Below are positions 13,746-15,819 of a stretch of DNA of 15,819 bases, piece by piece. Each line of letters opens with the position of its first letter. Position 1 is the stretch's first letter. Under the pieces are notes generated by a model. The model saw nothing but the letters and a program-made list of their open reading frames with translations, had not been told where the DNA came from and did no database searches. This stretch comes from an uncultured Acidaminococcus sp. (GTDB taxonomy: Bacteria; Bacillota; Negativicutes; Acidaminococcales; Acidaminococcaceae), in assembly GCA_900538365.1 (NCBI GenBank), contig UPXT01000052.1, positions 1-15,819 of the forward strand. The letters run 5' to 3'. Made by a program: the position numbers and the translations under genes.

Positions 13746-13918
13746 GCCGCACACGTATTTTCGTGCTGCTAGGAAGCCCGCGTCTTTTTGACAACGCAGA
13801 TGGGCCGATATGAGCCTCAGGCGAATCAGGTTTCCTCTAAAAAACCGAAAAAATTCCAAAAAGCGGCCTCATGCCCCTCATCAAATCAGCCCGATTGTTG
13901 GGCTGAGCAAAAAACAAC
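13746..13918. terminator. Spacer with probable terminator of the serine hydrolase operon (hairpin 13887-13906)
   Basis: On the minus strand TCAGCCC and GGGCTGA (13906-13900 with 13893-13887) flank a short loop, followed only by TTTGATG, so termination looks weak. The rest of the spacer holds no gene. The 17 bases 13890-13906 recur inverted at 3509-3525. Confidence 0.45.
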
Positions 13919-14773
13919 TCACTTTACATAAGCATCGTAAATCCTGCGCGACAAAGCCGCCACCGACGCATACGGCGTATAATCCCTTGTAAATACAACA
14001 AGGACATAGTCGCCTTTTGCCGTATAGACGATGCCCCCATCGTGGCGCAGATCGCGCACTTCGCCCGTCTTATGGGCTGTGATGGTACCTTTGGGGAGCC
14101 TCTCGGGGAGCATATCCGTATCGACCTGGGCCTTATAGATGGCAAGCATCTGGGCATCAAGGTCCTTACTTACGCATTTTCCCTGATAAAGCCGCTTAAA
14201 AAGAAGCCCTACGTCCCTTACAGTGGTCATGTTTTCGGCGCCTTTTTTAGCGGCATCAAAATCCATCATCTTGCGGCGGAGTGTCGTATCCTTATAGCCA
14301 TGGTCCTTAAGATAGCGATTGATGCGATCCATGCCTAAGCGGTCAATCATGAGATTTGTCGCTGTATTGTCGCTGTGGATGATCATTTCATCAAGGGCTT
14401 TTTTTACCGTCACCGTCGTCCCCTTGGGCATCCCCTGAAGGACGCCGGACCCAGCGACAATGTTTTTATCCGTTAGGGTAAAGGTTTCTGTAAGGCCCAG
14501 TTTTCCATCCTTGATGTCCTCATAGGCGGCAGCAAGGATGAAGACTTTGATCATGCTGGCTGCCGGTGTTTTTACACTGTTCCGGTAATATCCCTTTCCT
14601 GTCTTAAGATCCGAAAAATAGACGCCGTAGGGCGCGGCACCTTTGACAGTCTGTGACACAGCAGCTAGGTTTGCCGGCACATTTGCCGCCGCCATAACGG
14701 GCGTGTTCCATAAGGTTACCGTAAGAAGCGCTGCACCTACAAGGGCAGCGCCTTTTTTCATTGCCTTCATCAT
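13919..14773 (-). CDS. Secreted serine hydrolase of the class A beta-lactamase fold (Beta-lactamase2 family)
   Basis: A 284-aa exported protein. A signal peptide spans about residues 1-30 (MMKAMKKG, hydrophobic core, VMA-AA cleavage). Active-site motifs of penicillin-recognising serine enzymes are present: SMIK at 73-76, SDN at 134-136 and KTG at 235-237. The omega-loop region reads RRKMMDFDAAKKGAENMTT (166-184) and has no clear ExxLN motif, the glutamate that true class A beta-lactamases use for deacylation. It may therefore be a peptidoglycan-active or penicillin-binding hydrolase; resistance cannot be claimed. ATG 14773 overlaps the amidase stop (ATGA), with AAAGGA (14785-14790) 11 nt upstream; ATG 14770 is an alternative. 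A longer upstream reading lies inside the amidase gene and is rejected. Confidence 0.85.
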   Translation of the reverse strand: MMKAMKKGAALVGAALLTVTLWNTPVMAAANVPANLAAVSQTVKGAAPYGVYFSDLKTGKGYYRNSVKTPAASMIKVFILAAAYEDIKDGKLGLTETFTLTDKNIVAGSGVLQGMPKGTTVTVKKALDEMIIHSDNTATNLMIDRLGMDRINRYLKDHGYKDTTLRRKMMDFDAAKKGAENMTTVRDVGLLFKRLYQGKCVSKDLDAQMLAIYKAQVDTDMLPERLPKGTITAHKTGEVRDLRHDGGIVYTAKGDYVLVVFTRDYTPYASVAALSRRIYDAYVK

Positions 14774-15435
14774 AAGAATGTCAATCCTTTCTTTGTAAGC
14801 GCCTCCCTCAGGCCCTTCATAAAGGTGGGCCCGGGATCGATCTTTCCATGGTAATAATTCGGCACGTCTTCGCGCCAAAGGTCCGTCTGTTTCGCTTTAT
14901 CCTGCTCATAATGGCCAAGGACCGTCGTAAGGGTCGGGTACTTATCCTTTAAATAGGAAATGAGGGCAACATTGGCCGCTAGCTGGTTCTTTGTCAGGTC
15001 TTCCTTTCCCCCGACGCCGCCCACGTTTTCAATGCCGATGGCGCACCAATTAAGTCCAATGGCATGGCGGGCAAGGGCCGTTTCCGGCATGAGCTGCCAA
15101 ATGGTCCCATCGCGGCCCACAAGAAACTGGGAGCCCACGTTGAGCGTGCCGTGAGAAAGGCCCGGATTTTCCTCTGCGTAAAAGTATTGGTACGTTCCCT
15201 CTTGGGAATCATTGGCCGTCCAGTGGACAACAACGGCGCGGGGCTCGATTTCGATCATTTCCCGGCCGTAGTGAAGCTTGCTGTAGGCTTTCATGAGAGC
15301 GTCCCGCTTGGGCGATAGGGCCACGTATTTTTGGATGATGGCCGGCCGCTCCGCCTTTTTTCCCGGCGCGGAAAAACCGCAGGCGCTCGGCAGCAACAGG
15401 GCGCAGCTAAAAAGGATCAAGAGCCGTTTTTTCAC
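14770..15435 (-). CDS. N-acetylmuramoyl-L-alanine amidase, Amidase_2 domain, probable lipoprotein
   Basis: A 221-aa exported zinc amidase expected to cut the bond between N-acetylmuramic acid and the stem peptide. The Amidase_2 zinc ligands are seen in VVVHWTAND (H71), LGHYEQD and KIDPGPTF, with HAIGLNWCAIGIEN as the conserved middle strand. The N-terminus MKKRLLILFSCALLLPSAC is a signal sequence ending at C19. The residue at -3 is proline, so the lipobox is imperfect and lipid attachment is likely but not certain. GTG 15435 is chosen because GAAGGGGG (15452-15445) lies 9 nt upstream and the start overlaps the stop of the preceding gene (GTGA). The stop overlaps the serine hydrolase start, so three envelope genes are translationally coupled. 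Roles in wall recycling or turnover are inferred. Confidence 0.9.
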   Translation of the reverse strand: MKKRLLILFSCALLLPSACGFSAPGKKAERPAIIQKYVALSPKRDALMKAYSKLHYGREMIEIEPRAVVVHWTANDSQEGTYQYFYAEENPGLSHGTLNVGSQFLVGRDGTIWQLMPETALARHAIGLNWCAIGIENVGGVGGKEDLTKNQLAANVALISYLKDKYPTLTTVLGHYEQDKAKQTDLWREDVPNYYHGKIDPGPTFMKGLREALTKKGLTFL

Positions 15436-15746
15436 GAATGCGCACCCCCTTCGGCAAGGGGATCCGGTCCATAGCGGTTCTCCCCTTCCGTCCCCTTTTG
15501 GGCGCAAAGCATATAGCCAACATAAAGGCCATAAAAGGGAACCCATATAAACGCCACAATCTCCCCTGATTTTCCTAAATCATGGGCACGGCGAATGGAA
15601 AGCATGAGAAGAATCATCTGGGGCACGATAAATAAAGCCATCATCACGAGGCTGTGTACCATCATGAAAAGGACAATAAAAAGAGGCCCGCTCGCTTCCT
15701 GCAGCGTCTTGGCAAAATAGAACTGCCCGGCCATATAAAGGGCCAC
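15432..15746 (-). CDS. DUF805-like membrane protein, N-terminus uncertain or broken
   Basis: The C-terminal part matches the DUF805 pattern: RRAHDLGKSG followed by a hydrophobic segment and GENRYGPDP. At least two further membrane segments precede it (about residues 22-50). Proteins of this kind are small multi-pass membrane proteins of unknown function. The frame opens after a TGA at about 15775 and the only starts (GTG 15746, or the ATG of the MAG codons) lack a ribosome binding site. The usual aromatic, basic N-terminal segment (for example a RxEYW-type motif) is not visible. A different frame just upstream reads MAIYQLFVVT then stop, so a frameshift may have split the gene. The stop overlaps the amidase GTG. 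The window ends before this can be settled. Confidence 0.6.
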   Translation of the reverse strand: MALYMAGQFYFAKTLQEASGPLFIVLFMMVHSLVMMALFIVPQMILLMLSIRRAHDLGKSGEIVAFIWVPFYGLYVGYMLCAQKGTEGENRYGPDPLAEGGAHS

Positions 15747-15819
15747 GATAAGAAATGAAAAAACAAGGCTATGTCACAACAAACAGTTGATAAATAGCCA
15801 TTTTTATAGGGGAGTATCA

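Noticed and set aside
13919..14773. Calling the serine hydrolase an antibiotic-resistance beta-lactamase
   Set aside because: The fold motifs are present, but the omega-loop glutamate is not clear and the neighbours are wall enzymes, so resistance is not supported.

Overview
The window reads as chromosome of an anaerobic Gram-positive-lineage bacterium, most likely a Negativicute close to Acidaminococcaceae. This rests on the nadD-yqeK-LCP-rsfS gene order, a single-chain pyruvate:ferredoxin oxidoreductase, strong AGGAGG-type ribosome binding sites, sigma-A-like promoters and moderately GC-rich genes. The taxonomic call is inference; no 16S rRNA or other marker gene is present.

Layout. 1-2071: a promoter flanked by an unusual inverted repeat, then ychF and a PHP-family histidinol-phosphatase-like gene ending at a strong terminator. 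2072-2860: AT-rich decayed stretch holding a second hairpin and the wreck of an AlbA-type DNA-binding-domain gene, broken by a perfect 19-bp-arm palindrome. 2814-3495: monocistronic nadD with its own promoter and terminator. 3496-3767: repeat debris. 3768-6644: a tight operon of yqeK (Ap4A hydrolase type), an LCP cell-wall ligase, rsfS (ribosome silencing) and a CvfB-like S1 protein. 6645-7145: repeats, including full copy 1 of a multi-hairpin element. 7083-7865: promoter, DEDDh exonuclease and a terminator-like hairpin, convergent with tRNA-Ala(GGC) on the minus strand (7874-8032). 8033-8637: partial repeat copies and the nifJ terminator. 8638-12141: nifJ (minus). 12142-13918: a 1.8 kb gene-free repeat island. 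13919-15746: a minus-strand, translationally coupled cluster of a DUF805-like membrane protein, an Amidase_2 lipoprotein-like hydrolase and a class-A-beta-lactamase-fold serine hydrolase, probably envelope-related.

Most of the genes are housekeeping. The interesting material is between them. A repeat family (here R1) occurs as two near-complete copies (about 6811-7053 and 13025-13277), one internally deleted copy (about 8417-8535), one inverted partial copy (8135-8193) and one short copy (about 12870-12985). Its hairpins are kept by compensatory base-pair changes between copies, as expected of something selected as folded RNA or folded single-stranded DNA. I do not recognise it as a named family. 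A second repeat (R2, about 103-106 bp spacing) fills 13310-13745, and a 101-bp inverted-repeat element lies at 12416-12516.

All calls come from reading the sequence and from knowledge of the families; no database search was done.
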